Below, piece after piece: positions 1 through 7,444 of a stretch of 64,000 nt of DNA; within the stretch, counting starts at the first letter, position 1; every line of letters begins with the position of its first letter. Source of the DNA: Stigmatella aurantiaca DW4/3-1 (GTDB taxonomy: Bacteria > Myxococcota > Myxococcia > Myxococcales > Myxococcaceae); assembly GCF_000165485.1 (NCBI RefSeq), contig NC_014623.1, positions 3,677,501 through 3,741,500 on the forward strand. Direction: 5' to 3'. The notes under the pieces were generated by a model. The model worked only from the letters and a program-made list of their open reading frames with translations, was not told the DNA's origin and did no database searches. The translations under genes and the position numbers were made by a program.

Positions 1-135
1 CAGACGCTGACGTTTGCTCCCAAGGTCGTCATCGTCTTCATCGTGTTGGCCATGGCGGGGCCGTGGATTGGCCACCAGCTCCTGCGCTTCACCTTCCACG
101 TCTTCGACCGGTTCCCGGCCCTCATCAACGGATGA
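1..135 (+). CDS. sctS: SctS (FliQ/EscS family) T3SS export apparatus protein, 3' end only
   Basis: Only the last 44 codons are in the window; the frame is open from base 1 to a TGA at 133-135. The visible residues contain the FliQ-family LTFAPK motif followed by a hydrophobic helix and a short polar tail, which matches the second transmembrane helix and C-terminus of SctS/FliQ. The protein is an inner-membrane component of the T3SS export gate. Its stop overlaps the start of sctT at 132, so the two are translationally coupled in the usual S-T-U order. The short visible portion limits certainty, but the gene order supports the call strongly. Confidence 0.85.
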   Translation, partial: QTLTFAPKVVIVFIVLAMAGPWIGHQLLRFTFHVFDRFPALING

Positions 136-953
136 ACAACGTCCAGGAAGCCTTCACCCGGCTGATCGAACAGTCGAACCTATCGCTGATGATCTTCACG
201 ATAGGGCTGCTGATGTGCCGGATCATGCCCGTGCTCATCTTCTCCCCGTTCCTGGGGGGCGAGGTGGTTCCGCCCGAGGTGCGCATGGGCGTGGGCGTCA
301 CCCTGTCGCTGGTGCTCTTCCCCTCGGTGGCGGACCGGATGGGGGCGCTGCCCACCAGCGCGCTGCCCTACATCGCGCTGCTGCTCAAGGAGGTCTTCAT
401 CGGCGTCTCGCTGGCGTTCATCGTCAACATCATCTTCGATGCGGCGCGGGTGGCGGGCACCTTGGTCGACACCATGGCGGGCAGTAACAACGCCCAGCTC
501 TACGTGCCCCAGCTGGGCCAGCAGGTGTCGCTCTTCTCCAGCCTCAAGGTGCAGCTGTCCGTGGTGCTGTTCCTCACGCTGGACGGCCACCACATCGTCA
601 TCTCGGCCTTGGCGGACAGCTTCGCCATCGTCCCGCTCGACAGCTTCCCGAAGTTCAGCAAGGGGACCTGGGCCTTCTTCGAAGTGATCAGCCGTGCCTT
701 CGCCAACCTGTTGGCGATCAGCCTCTCGTTGGCCGCGCCGCAGATGCTGTCCGCCTTCCTCACGGACCTGGCCATGGGCGCCGTCAACCGCGTCGCGCCC
801 AACCTTCAGGTCTTCTTCATCGCCATGGCCATCAAGCCCATGGTGTCGGTGCTCATCGCGGCGCTGGCCCTGCACATGCTCATCGGACGGTTCCAGTCGG
901 AGTTCGTCCACATGCTCGAGCTCCTCCTTCGCGCCGTGCACTTGCTGGCCTGA
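132..953 (+). CDS. sctT: SctT (FliR/EscT family) T3SS export gate protein
   Basis: A 273-residue polytopic inner-membrane protein of the FliR/SctT family, with the typical N-terminal segment carrying RIMPVLIFSPFLGG and several long hydrophobic helices. SctT joins SctR and SctS in the export gate through which substrates enter the T3SS channel. The ATG at 132 overlaps the sctS stop; the frame is open further upstream, but that stretch is a shadow of sctS. sctU follows after 12 bases, so the genes form one operon. Length and hydropathy are normal for the family and no lesion is seen. Confidence 0.93.
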   Translation: MNNVQEAFTRLIEQSNLSLMIFTIGLLMCRIMPVLIFSPFLGGEVVPPEVRMGVGVTLSLVLFPSVADRMGALPTSALPYIALLLKEVFIGVSLAFIVNIIFDAARVAGTLVDTMAGSNNAQLYVPQLGQQVSLFSSLKVQLSVVLFLTLDGHHIVISALADSFAIVPLDSFPKFSKGTWAFFEVISRAFANLLAISLSLAAPQMLSAFLTDLAMGAVNRVAPNLQVFFIAMAIKPMVSVLIAALALHMLIGRFQSEFVHMLELLLRAVHLLA

Positions 954-965
954 CCCCGAGCCGTC

Positions 966-2027
966 ATGTCCGACGAGAAAACAGAGGAACCGAGTCAAAA
1001 GAAGCTCGATGACGCCCGGAAGAAAGGGCAGGTCTGGAAGAGCAAGGACCTGACAGGTGTCTTCGTCTTCCTCGTGGGCCTGGGTGCCGTGAAGGGCATG
1101 TGGGACACGATCGTCGAGGAGCTGAAGACGCTCTTCCTCTTCACGTTCCAGTACATCTCGCAGCCAGAGGAGTTGTCGCGGGCCACCTCCAACGCGATGT
1201 CGATGGCGGTGCACACGGTGCTGTTCCTCACGGCCCCCATCGTCGCGGGTGGGGCGGTCATCGCGGGGCTGGTGGAGTTTCTCCAGGTGGGGGCGCTCTT
1301 CACCATGGATCCGCTGATCCCCAAGCTCGAGAAGCTCAACCCCATCCAGGGCATCAAGAACATCTTCTCCAAGAAGACCGTGGTGGAGATGATCAAGAAC
1401 CTGGTGAAAATCAGCGTCGCGGCCTACGTCGTCTTCGGCGTGGTGCGGGACATGCTCGACATGCTGGTCCAGACGGTGCGCATGGACACCTCGGGCCTGC
1501 TGGCGGTGATGGGGGAGATGGTCTACCGCGTCTGCACCCGCGTGGCGCTCGTGTTCTTGCTCTTCTCCATTTTCGACATCTGGTGGCAGCGCAAGGCCTT
1601 CATGAAGGAAATGATGATGTCGAAGGACGACGTCAAGAAGGAGTACAAGGAGAGCGAAGGCGACCCGCACCACAAGGCGCACCGCAAGCAGATGCACCAG
1701 GAGATCATGGAGGGGGCGCAGATGGAGGCCGTCAAGGACGCCGACGTCATCGTCACCAACCCCGACCACGTGGCGGTGGCCCTCCAGTACGACCGCGACA
1801 AGGACGCGGCGCCCCGGGTGCTGGCCAAGGGCATCGACTTCAAGGCCGAGCGCATCAAGGCGATTGCCCGCGAGTCGGACGTGCCCACGCTGCGCAACGT
1901 GCCGCTGGCGCACGCGCTCCTGCGGGTGGACGTGGGCCAGGACATCCCCGAGGAGCTGTACGACGCGGTGGCCGAGGTCCTCAACTTTGTCTACGGGCTG
2001 AAGGCGGGGACCGCGGCGCACCCATGA
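966..2027 (+). CDS. sctU: SctU (FlhB/YscU family) T3SS substrate-specificity switch protein
   Basis: A 353-residue FlhB/YscU-family protein. It opens with the family signature EKTEEPSQKKLDDARKKGQ, followed by four hydrophobic segments (about residues 28-210) and a cytoplasmic domain. Family members cleave themselves between Asn and Pro of an NPTH motif to switch export from early to late substrates. Here the motif reads NPDH (residues 265-268, codons from 1758), keeping the Asn, Pro and His but replacing Thr with Asp. The gene follows sctT by 12 bases. A stand-alone copy of its C-terminal domain is encoded 33 bases downstream. Regulation is presumably with the operon. Confidence 0.95.
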   Translation: MSDEKTEEPSQKKLDDARKKGQVWKSKDLTGVFVFLVGLGAVKGMWDTIVEELKTLFLFTFQYISQPEELSRATSNAMSMAVHTVLFLTAPIVAGGAVIAGLVEFLQVGALFTMDPLIPKLEKLNPIQGIKNIFSKKTVVEMIKNLVKISVAAYVVFGVVRDMLDMLVQTVRMDTSGLLAVMGEMVYRVCTRVALVFLLFSIFDIWWQRKAFMKEMMMSKDDVKKEYKESEGDPHHKAHRKQMHQEIMEGAQMEAVKDADVIVTNPDHVAVALQYDRDKDAAPRVLAKGIDFKAERIKAIARESDVPTLRNVPLAHALLRVDVGQDIPEELYDAVAEVLNFVYGLKAGTAAHP

Positions 2028-2060
2028 GCCCCCTGAAATCCGTTATCATCCGGAGCAACC

Positions 2061-2342
2061 ATGAATGACGAAGCGGAGATCGCGATCGCGTTGAAGTACG
2101 ATCAGAACAAGGACTCCGCGCCGCGCGTGGTGGCCAAGGGGATGCGCCTGAAGGCGGAGAAGATCCGGGAGATCGCCAAGCAGTACAACATTCCCGTGAT
2201 GAAGAACCTCCCGCTCGCCAGCGCGCTGTACCGCGTTGACGTGGGCCAAGAGGTCCCCGAGGAGCTGTACGACGCGGTGGCCGAGGTCCTCAATTTTGTC
2301 TACGCACTGCAGCAGGAACAGCAGGCGGGCGGGAAGCGTTGA
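2061..2342 (+). CDS. Stand-alone SctU/FlhB C-terminal domain protein (FlhX-like)
   Basis: This 93-residue protein aligns along its whole length with the cytoplasmic domain of the SctU encoded just upstream: both have AIALKYDQNKDSAPRVVAKG-type and VDVGQ-(D/E)-(I/V)-PEELYDAVAEVLNFVY segments. It starts exactly where the cleaved C-terminal fragment of SctU would begin, and it lacks membrane helices and the NPxH cleavage site. FlhX-type proteins of this kind can replace the cleaved FlhB fragment in other bacteria. The last 46 shared bases (1948-1993 against 2260-2305) differ at one position only, which suggests recent duplication or gene conversion. The role as a pre-processed specificity switch is inferred. 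Confidence 0.85.
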   Translation: MNDEAEIAIALKYDQNKDSAPRVVAKGMRLKAEKIREIAKQYNIPVMKNLPLASALYRVDVGQEVPEELYDAVAEVLNFVYALQQEQQAGGKR

Positions 2343-2392
2343 GCTGGGACTGGACGGCAAGACCCTTTCTAGAGTGAGGTGGGGTTCGCACC

Positions 2393-2872
2393 ATGGCTAA
2401 AATCAACAATCAACCCCCCAAAGCGCCCCTCTGGCCGTGGGGAGGCCCCCGTTCCGTCCGTGAGCGGCTCGTTGATACCTCGCAGGTTGACCGTCGGAAG
2501 CTGAAAAAGGCGGGCAACCCGAAAAACCCGGCATTGGCCTCGGCAGCCCTGCTGGATTTCATCGGGCCGGCGCACTCTTCGGAGGAGATGCGGTTGCCGA
2601 CGCCGCCCAGCCCCCGGGGCCATGACGCGCCGCTCGAGGGATTCTCGGATCGCCCCCACCTGGAGACGGTGTCCGAGCGCGGGGAGACGGACCAGCGCAG
2701 GCTGCTTGAGCGAGGGCTCAGCCGCATCAACGCCCCCCCGGACCGGATGGAGCGGCTCAAGGCGTTGCTCCAGCGCGAGGCGCAGATGTTGACCCTGGTG
2801 GGCCAGGTTCACTCCGAAGTGGAGGAGATCTACCGCCGCATGCGCGAGGAACAGAAGGACGAGGGGTACTAG
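2393..2872 (+). CDS. T3SS-operon protein of unknown function
   Basis: I do not recognise this 159-residue protein. It is rich in Pro, Arg and Lys in its first 100 residues and predicted mostly disordered there; residues from about 110 on (RMERLKALLQREAQML and the following Glu/Arg-rich stretch) look like a charged amphipathic helix or short coiled coil. There is no signal peptide or membrane segment. It lies 50 bases after the SctU-C gene and four bases before a SycD-like chaperone, so it is probably either the chaperone's cargo or a cytoplasmic T3SS accessory protein. Confidence 0.7.
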   Translation: MAKINNQPPKAPLWPWGGPRSVRERLVDTSQVDRRKLKKAGNPKNPALASAALLDFIGPAHSSEEMRLPTPPSPRGHDAPLEGFSDRPHLETVSERGETDQRRLLERGLSRINAPPDRMERLKALLQREAQMLTLVGQVHSEVEEIYRRMREEQKDEGY

Positions 2873-2876
2873 CCGC

Positions 2877-3353
2877 ATGGCCGCACCGGATTCCAACAGC
2901 CCTCAGGAAGAGGCGAAGCTCGTCGCGGCACTGCAGCGCTGGGCAGATGGGAAGGCGACCCTGCGAGACGTCCGGGGGTACACGGACGAGGAACTCTACG
3001 CGATCGCCAAGACGGCCTACTTCTTCTTCTATCAGGGGCGTTTGAACGAGGCGCGCACGCTCTTCCAGGGGCTGTACGCCATCAACCCCGCCGATTCCTA
3101 TTTTGCCAAGGCCCTGGGCGTGGTGGAGCTGGCGTCCGGCAATGCCCAGGGCGCCCTGGCCGCCTACGACGTGGCCATCAAGCTGTCCCCCAACGATGCG
3201 CAGGCCTACGTCGGCCGTGCCGAGGTGCGGCTGACCCTGGGACAGAAGCCCCAAGCGGTGGAGGATCTGCGCCGCGCCGTGTCGCTCGTGCCCGAGGAGG
3301 ATCCCGTGGGGCGCAAGGCTGCGGCCATGGTGTCCACACTGTCCCGGCGGTGA
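2877..3353 (+). CDS. SycD/LcrH-like TPR type III secretion chaperone
   Basis: A 158-residue all-helical TPR protein with about three repeats (roughly residues 45-150). The LYAIAKTAYFFFYQGRLNEA segment followed by FQGLYAINPADSYF is characteristic of the SycD/LcrH/IpgC class-II chaperones that hold hydrophobic translocators in the cytoplasm before secretion. ATG at 2877 lies four bases after the preceding stop. It is the first of several such chaperones in this locus, each placed next to a likely secreted protein. Its cargo may be the upstream 159-residue or the downstream 196-residue protein. Confidence 0.85.
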   Translation: MAAPDSNSPQEEAKLVAALQRWADGKATLRDVRGYTDEELYAIAKTAYFFFYQGRLNEARTLFQGLYAINPADSYFAKALGVVELASGNAQGALAAYDVAIKLSPNDAQAYVGRAEVRLTLGQKPQAVEDLRRAVSLVPEEDPVGRKAAAMVSTLSRR

Positions 3354-3474
3354 GGTCCGTCGGCTCCGCCAGAAGAAGCAGCATGGTTCCCCTTGCTCCG
3401 AGAATCCCTGTTCTTGGTAATATTCTCTCGGACTTGTAGCGAGCACCCCGTTTACCCCTGAAGAGGATCCCTCA

Positions 3475-4065
3475 ATGTCGAACGCAAAGAATCCGGCGGC
3501 TCCTGCTTTTCCTCCCGAGCCACCCGAGCTGGCCGCGGAACGTGATCGCCTGTTGCCGGAGCTGGAGAAGCAGGCCAAGGCGGCCACGGGGACGCTCCAG
3601 TCCGTGCTGCGCAAGCTGCACGAGCTGATGGCGCACACCCGGCCGGGAGCTCCGTTCGACATTCAGATCTACGGGGACGTGAAGGCCGCGTTCGAGCGGT
3701 TCATGAAGGACCCTGTTCTGCCGCCTCCCCCTGTCATCATGCAGTGTGTGGAGTTCATGCAGAAGCGCCTGGTGGCGTTTGGGTTCACTGGTCAGATGCA
3801 GCTTCCTCCGGGGGCGCCCCCGGTTCCTCCCGGGTTGGTAGAGACCCAGGTGAGTGCCCCGGCGGCGGCCCCGGCCCCGATCGCCCCGCCCCCGGCGGCG
3901 GGCGGCATCAAGGACGGCTTCGAGGGTTCCGCGAAGCGCTCGCTGCAGATCAACCCGGAGGCCGTGGTCCCTCGCCCGGCGGGCGAGGAGAAGTCGGAGC
4001 AGCAGAAGCTTGAATCCTTCAAGACGTGGATGAAGAATCCGAACGTTGGCAACGTGAAGGGGTAA
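3475..4065 (+). CDS. Proline/alanine-rich T3SS-locus protein, possible secreted substrate
   Basis: The 196-residue product is not recognised. Residues 15-105 look helical (ELAAERDRLLPELEKQ and later IMQCVEFMQKRLVAFG), residues 105-150 form a Pro/Ala linker, and the C-terminus is charged. There is no signal peptide or transmembrane helix. The GAAGAGGATCC-type purine stretch about 8 bases before the ATG supports the start. The gene sits between a SycD-like chaperone and a NopE-like effector gene; 24 bases after its stop begins a relic of the needle-like gene described separately. A secreted substrate or translocon component is possible from context only. Confidence 0.65.
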   Translation: MSNAKNPAAPAFPPEPPELAAERDRLLPELEKQAKAATGTLQSVLRKLHELMAHTRPGAPFDIQIYGDVKAAFERFMKDPVLPPPPVIMQCVEFMQKRLVAFGFTGQMQLPPGAPPVPPGLVETQVSAPAAAPAPIAPPPAAGGIKDGFEGSAKRSLQINPEAVVPRPAGEEKSEQQKLESFKTWMKNPNVGNVKG

Positions 4066-4089
4066 CACGACAGCACGGCCCAGGTTCTG

Positions 4090-4122
4090 TCGATGAGCAT
4101 CAGCCGCAACATCGGTGGGTGA
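4090..4122 (+). pseudogene. Relic of the 3' end of a sixth needle-like gene
   Basis: These 33 bases read SMSISRNIGG followed by TGA, matching the last ten residues (SMSIIRNIGG) of the five intact 72-residue genes at 6246-8292, with one missense change and a different stop codon. The downstream hairpin family is also shared. No 5' part of the gene remains before it, so this is the tail of a lost or truncated copy. Confidence 0.75.
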
Positions 4123-4150
4123 TCGGGCGTTCTGATGTAGCAGCGGTCGA

Positions 4151-4194
4151 AACCGGCTTCGCGCGGACCCTTCGGGCCTCGGGCGGAGCCGGTT
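4151..4194 (+). terminator. Hairpin of the needle-gene terminator family
   Basis: AACCGGCT at 4151 pairs with AGCCGGTT at 4187, with further GCGC/GGGC pairing inside. The same hairpin follows each intact needle-like gene, here after the relic copy. There is no strong T-tract, so a transcript-end or stability role is inferred. Confidence 0.6.
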
Positions 4195-4294
4195 CCGTGT
4201 CTGAGGGCTCTGGGGCCAGCCCTGGCTCCGGATGGCCGGGCCTCAAGCCGGTTATCCCCTCAAGGTAGTAGCCAGCACATTTTCAGAGTGAAGT

Positions 4295-4325
4295 GGCAAC
4301 TCGAAAATAGGGCGTGCGATAATCA
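4295..4325 (+). promoter_or_regulatory. T3SS-regulon promoter motif before the NopE-like gene
   Basis: GGCAACT at 4295-4301, a 16-base spacer and GATAATCA at 4318-4325 match the pattern found before all five needle-like genes. The gene start lies about 100 bases downstream. The intergenic stretch 4066-4423 otherwise holds only the relic copy and its hairpin. Confidence 0.65.
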
Positions 4326-4423
4326 TTTCAAGCCTCTCCGGTGGAGTGGGGCGCCGCGGCAACGCGGAGGGCATGATGCCCCTAGGAACCCGCTCTCACC
4401 TGACCAAACCGAAGGAGAAAATC

Positions 4424-5539
4424 ATGTCTACCAAGTCTGTCGGAGCGAACATCCCGAACGTGAACGCCTGGGGCGCTGGCCTCAAGGGCGGCCTGAGCGC
4501 GACCGATGCTCAGCTTGTGAAGACCGCCGTCGCGACGCTGGGCGAGTTCGCCAAGGCCGCTGCCTCGACGCTGGACCAACTGTCGAAGACCGCTGGCACC
4601 ACGGCCGCGGCCCCCACCAACACCGCGACGGGCTCCCAGACGGACGCCCTGGACTGGGGCGGTGGCGCCAAGTCCCTCAACGACGTCTTCAACCTGGCGC
4701 TGAACGGCGCTCCCTCCTCCCCGACCCCGGGCGACTCTGCTCACCCGTCGGGCAGCCTGAAGACGGACTCCAGCGGCGTCATCACCACCCCGGGTGGCTA
4801 CAAGATCGAGGCCACGGGCCAGTTCGACTGGAAGATCACCGGTCCGGATGGCAAGGAGACGAAGGTGTGGGGCGACCCGCACGTGGCCGAGGGCGACGGC
4901 GGCAAGTGGGACTTCAAGCGTGACAGCACCTTCGTGCTCGGCGATGGCACGCGCATCAACGTCACGACCAAGCCCTACGGCAACGGTATGACGGTGACCG
5001 GCGGCCTGGAGGTCATCTCCGGCAACGACCGCGTGCAGGTGACGGACATCGACAAGGGCAAGGGCAAGACCGGCCCCGTGACGGCGGACGGCTACGCCCA
5101 CGTCAACAGCTTCGGTGGCAAGGACGTGTTCGTCATGGGCAAGGAGACCGACGACTGGTCCTTCCAGGGCAAGGAGATCATCGGCAGCAACAACGGCGGT
5201 GACTCGTTCAAGCTCGGCAATGACTTGGCCCCCGGCACCCCGAAGCCGACCAACCCGACGACCAAGCCGGCCCCGACCAACAAGTTCGAGCAGCTGGCGG
5301 ACCTCTTCAAGGCGCTGTCGAAGGTGTTCGACTCGCTGAAGAACCTCTCGGACGTGCTCGGCCGCCGCAACAGCCACGCCGGTGAGGCGCAGGCCCCGGG
5401 CCGCGGCCCCTGGCTGAACCGCCGCCAGGGCGCGCTGGAGAAGTCCTTCTCGCAGATCGGCCGCATGCTGGACACGGCCCTGCGGTTCCAGAACCTGAGC
5501 AGCGGCATCCAGACCAACCGCAACCACTTCCTGGCCTGA
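4424..5539 (+). CDS. NopE-like candidate T3SS effector with DUF1521-type metal-inducible autocleavage domain
   Basis: A 371-residue protein. I chose the ATG at 4424 because AAGGAG lies at the right distance; a longer in-frame start at 4346 lacks one. Residues about 1-110 are Ala/Ser/Thr-rich. Residues about 124-268 match the DUF1521 domain of rhizobial NopE effectors, including KVWGDPHV (G150-D151-P152-H153). In NopE1 of Bradyrhizobium, Ca2+-dependent self-cleavage occurs between Asp and Pro of that motif. The C-terminal 100 residues start with a Pro/Thr linker and continue as helices. There is no Sec signal, as expected for a T3SS substrate. A SycD-like chaperone gene follows. Translocation and cleavage here are inferred. 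Confidence 0.8.
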   Translation: MSTKSVGANIPNVNAWGAGLKGGLSATDAQLVKTAVATLGEFAKAAASTLDQLSKTAGTTAAAPTNTATGSQTDALDWGGGAKSLNDVFNLALNGAPSSPTPGDSAHPSGSLKTDSSGVITTPGGYKIEATGQFDWKITGPDGKETKVWGDPHVAEGDGGKWDFKRDSTFVLGDGTRINVTTKPYGNGMTVTGGLEVISGNDRVQVTDIDKGKGKTGPVTADGYAHVNSFGGKDVFVMGKETDDWSFQGKEIIGSNNGGDSFKLGNDLAPGTPKPTNPTTKPAPTNKFEQLADLFKALSKVFDSLKNLSDVLGRRNSHAGEAQAPGRGPWLNRRQGALEKSFSQIGRMLDTALRFQNLSSGIQTNRNHFLA

Positions 5540-5625
5540 TAGCCGTATAGTTCTGAAGCTTCCGAAGGGAGGTGGGTACGCAACCGCGTGCCTACCTCCC
5601 ATCGTCATTTCTGCAGGAGGAAACT

Positions 5626-6123
5626 TTGAGCGATAAAACCCAAGAGAAGCCTCAGGCCACCACCCGCGAACTTTCCCAAGAGGATGCGGAGAGACTCATC
5701 GGTGGTGAAATCACTCCCGGCGAGTTCCTCGGTCTGTCCAACGAGCGGCTCTACAAGATCGCGACGCTGGGCCATGGGATGTTGAAGTCGGGCCAGCTCC
5801 AGCAGGCCCTGGAGATTTTCGAGGGTCTGACCGCGGCCTCTCCCTACGACAGCGTCTTTCACTGCCACCTGGCCGCGACCCTGGCTCGGCTGGAGCGCTT
5901 CGACGAAGCGAAGAGCTCCTACACGCGCTCCCTCGAGCTCAACATCGCCAATGTGGACTCGCTCGTGGGCCGGGGCGAGCTGTACTTGCGCGAGAGCAAG
6001 CTGCCCGAGGCGCTGAAGGACATCCAGGCCGCCCTGACGCTGGATCCCCAGGCGCAGCGGGACACTACCAAGCGAGCGCGCGCCACCCTGCAGGTGCTCC
6101 AGAAGATGGCAGAGGGGAAGTGA
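5626..6123 (+). CDS. SycD/LcrH-like TPR chaperone (second)
   Basis: A 165-residue TPR protein of the class-II T3SS chaperone type, with GEFLGLSNERLYKIATLGHG near residue 30 and about three TPR helical pairs. I prefer the TTG at 5626, because AGGAGG lies five bases before it; the GTG at 5572 is in frame but overlaps a purine run rather than following one. It lies between the NopE-like effector gene and the first needle-like gene, so it could serve either product. It differs clearly from the other SycD-like proteins of the locus, which suggests separate cargoes. Confidence 0.82.
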   Translation: MSDKTQEKPQATTRELSQEDAERLIGGEITPGEFLGLSNERLYKIATLGHGMLKSGQLQQALEIFEGLTAASPYDSVFHCHLAATLARLERFDEAKSSYTRSLELNIANVDSLVGRGELYLRESKLPEALKDIQAALTLDPQAQRDTTKRARATLQVLQKMAEGK

Positions 6124-6157
6124 GGCGGTCCCTCCTCCAAAAAAACTGAAAAGGGGA

Positions 6158-6188
6158 GGAAACTCCCCCGGGGGTAGGCCGATAATCA
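6158..6188 (+). promoter_or_regulatory. T3SS-regulon promoter, needle-like copy 1
   Basis: GGAAACT at 6158-6164, a 16-base spacer, then GATAATCA at 6181-6188. The ATG lies 57 bases after the second box. The leader is type A (GGGTGTACAGGTTGTTGC follows). Confidence 0.7.
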
Positions 6189-6245
6189 GGGTGTACAGGT
6201 TGTTGCTTCCCCCCTTCCAACCCTTCAGAACCAAAGGATACCCCC

Positions 6246-6464
6246 ATGTCGCTCAACGGAATCGTGAACTCGGTGGCTGGCGGAGTTCGTGGCAACACCG
6301 CGACGGAGAACCAGTGGATTGCCAACGCGCCCCCTGAGATGCAGGGCCAGATGAAGGCGCAGCTGGAGATGCAGAAGATGCAGGAGATGGTGCAGCTGAT
6401 CACGCAGATGATGAAGGCGATGCACGAGATGTCGATGAGCATCATCCGCAACATCGGCGGGTAA
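6246..6464 (+). CDS. Needle-like 72-residue T3SS protein, copy 1
   Basis: A 72-residue protein: Gly-rich N-terminus, one Trp (W24), an APPE turn at residues 28-31 and a long Met/Gln-rich C-terminal helix ending in IIRNIGG. Eleven of 72 residues are Met. Size, the proline turn between helices and the II-x-N ending resemble T3SS needle subunits (MxiH ends IIQNF), so I infer a needle or pilus subunit (SctF class); a secreted small effector is the alternative. There is no Sec signal. AAAGGA lies 10 bases before the ATG. It has its own promoter and hairpin, so it is an independent transcription unit. Confidence 0.78.
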   Translation: MSLNGIVNSVAGGVRGNTATENQWIANAPPEMQGQMKAQLEMQKMQEMVQLITQMMKAMHEMSMSIIRNIGG

Positions 6465-6490
6465 TCGGACACCAGGCAGTTGCAGCAAAG

Positions 6491-6532
6491 ACCGGCTTCG
6501 CGCGGGCCTCCGGGCCCAGGCGCGGAGCCGGT
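6491..6532 (+). terminator. Terminator hairpin after copy 1
   Basis: ACCGGCTTCGCGC pairs with GCGCGGAGCCGGT. The weak T content (CGCTTTGCGG) after the stem makes the terminator role probable rather than certain. The hairpin is identical after copies 1 to 4. Confidence 0.6.
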
Positions 6533-6612
6533 TCCGCTTTGCGGGCCCGGGGAGCGTCCCAGAACTTTCGCGCTGCCTGCGCGCCCCCCCTGGAAAATTC
6601 TGAAAAAGAGGA

Positions 6613-6643
6613 GGAAACTCTCACCTGGGTGGGCCGATAATCA
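6613..6643 (+). promoter_or_regulatory. T3SS-regulon promoter, needle-like copy 2
   Basis: GGAAACT at 6613-6619, a 16-base spacer of different sequence, then GATAATCA at 6636-6643. The leader is type A, as for copies 1 and 4. Confidence 0.7.
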
Positions 6644-6700
6644 GGGTGTACAGGTTGTTGCTTCCCCCCTTCCAACCCTTCAGAACCAAAGGATACCCCC

Positions 6701-6919
6701 ATGTCGCTCAACGGAATCGTGAACTCGGTGGCTGGCGGAGTTCGTGGCAACACCGCGACGGAGAACCAGTGGATTGCCAACGCGCCCCCTGAGATGCAGG
6801 GCCAGATGAAGGCGCAGCTGGAGATGCAGAAGATGCAGGAGATGGTGCAGCTGATCACGCAGATGATGAAGGCGATGCACGAGATGTCGATGAGCATCAT
6901 CCGCAACATCGGCGGGTAA
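6701..6919 (+). CDS. Needle-like 72-residue T3SS protein, copy 2
   Basis: The coding sequence is identical base for base to copy 1, starting 455 bases later. The identity continues through the stop and terminator into the GCGGGCC after the hairpin. The upstream leader is almost the same as that of copy 1, but the spacer within the promoter differs. Strict identity with no synonymous drift indicates very recent duplication or ongoing gene conversion. Function as for copy 1: inferred needle or pilus subunit. Confidence 0.78.
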   Translation: MSLNGIVNSVAGGVRGNTATENQWIANAPPEMQGQMKAQLEMQKMQEMVQLITQMMKAMHEMSMSIIRNIGG

Positions 6920-6945
6920 TCGGACACCAGGCAGTTGCAGCAAAG

Positions 6946-6987
6946 ACCGGCTTCGCGCGGGCCTCCGGGCCCAGGCGCGGAGCCGGT
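6946..6987 (+). terminator. Terminator hairpin after copy 2
   Basis: Same inverted repeat as after copy 1 (ACCGGCTTCGCGC against GCGCGGAGCCGGT). From here the spacer continues as GGAGTGCGCCGG, unlike the sequence after copy 1. Confidence 0.6.
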
Positions 6988-7070
6988 TCCGCTTTGCGGG
7001 CCTGGAGTGCGCCGGTGCGAGGGCCTCGGGGAAGGGGGGAAGGCGCCTGGAAATGATCCTGAAAAGGGGA

Positions 7071-7101
7071 GGAAACTTCTGCCAGGGCCAGCGGATAATC
7101 A
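7071..7101 (+). promoter_or_regulatory. T3SS-regulon promoter, needle-like copy 3
   Basis: GGAAACT at 7071-7077, a 16-base spacer, then GATAATCA at 7094-7101. The leader is type B (TGTCATAGAAGGTACTTC), different from type A after the second box, so the two boxes stand out as the conserved part. Confidence 0.7.
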
Positions 7102-7157
7102 TGTCATAGAAGGTACTTCTTCTTCCTACCCCCCTTTCGAAATTCGAGGATATCCCC

Positions 7158-7376
7158 ATGTCGCTCAACGGAATCGTGAACTCGGTGGCTGGCGGAGTTC
7201 GTGGCAACACCGCGACGGAGAACCAGTGGATTGCCAACGCGCCCCCTGAGATGCAGGGCCAGATGAAGGCGCAGCTGGAGATGCAGAAGATGCAGGAGAT
7301 GGTGCAGCTGATCACGCAGATGATGAAGGCGATGCACGAGATGTCGATGAGCATCATCCGCAACATCGGCGGGTAA
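7158..7376 (+). CDS. Needle-like 72-residue T3SS protein, copy 3
   Basis: Identical coding sequence to copies 1 and 2, 457 bases after copy 2. The ribosome-binding region is GAGGATATCCCC rather than AAAGGATACCCCC, because this copy carries the type B leader. Different leaders on the same protein may give different translation or timing; this is inferred. Confidence 0.78.
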   Translation: MSLNGIVNSVAGGVRGNTATENQWIANAPPEMQGQMKAQLEMQKMQEMVQLITQMMKAMHEMSMSIIRNIGG

Positions 7377-7402
7377 TCGGACACCAGGCAGTTGCAGCAA
7401 AG

Positions 7403-7444
7403 ACCGGCTTCGCGCGGGCCTCCGGGCCCAGGCGCGGAGCCGGT
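7403..7444 (+). terminator. Terminator hairpin after copy 3
   Basis: Identical inverted repeat to that after copies 1 and 2, followed by GGAGTGCGCTGGC. Confidence 0.6.

Noticed and set aside
180-2021. Long antisense open frame over sctT and sctU
   Set aside because: His/Arg/Leu-rich shadow typical of GC-rich DNA; the plus strand encodes well-recognised T3SS proteins.
6190-6225. Sigma-54 promoter in the type A leader (TGTACAGGTTGTTGC)
   Set aside because: The GG-N10-GC spacing is not met and the sequence is absent from the type B leaders, while the two-box pattern is in all.
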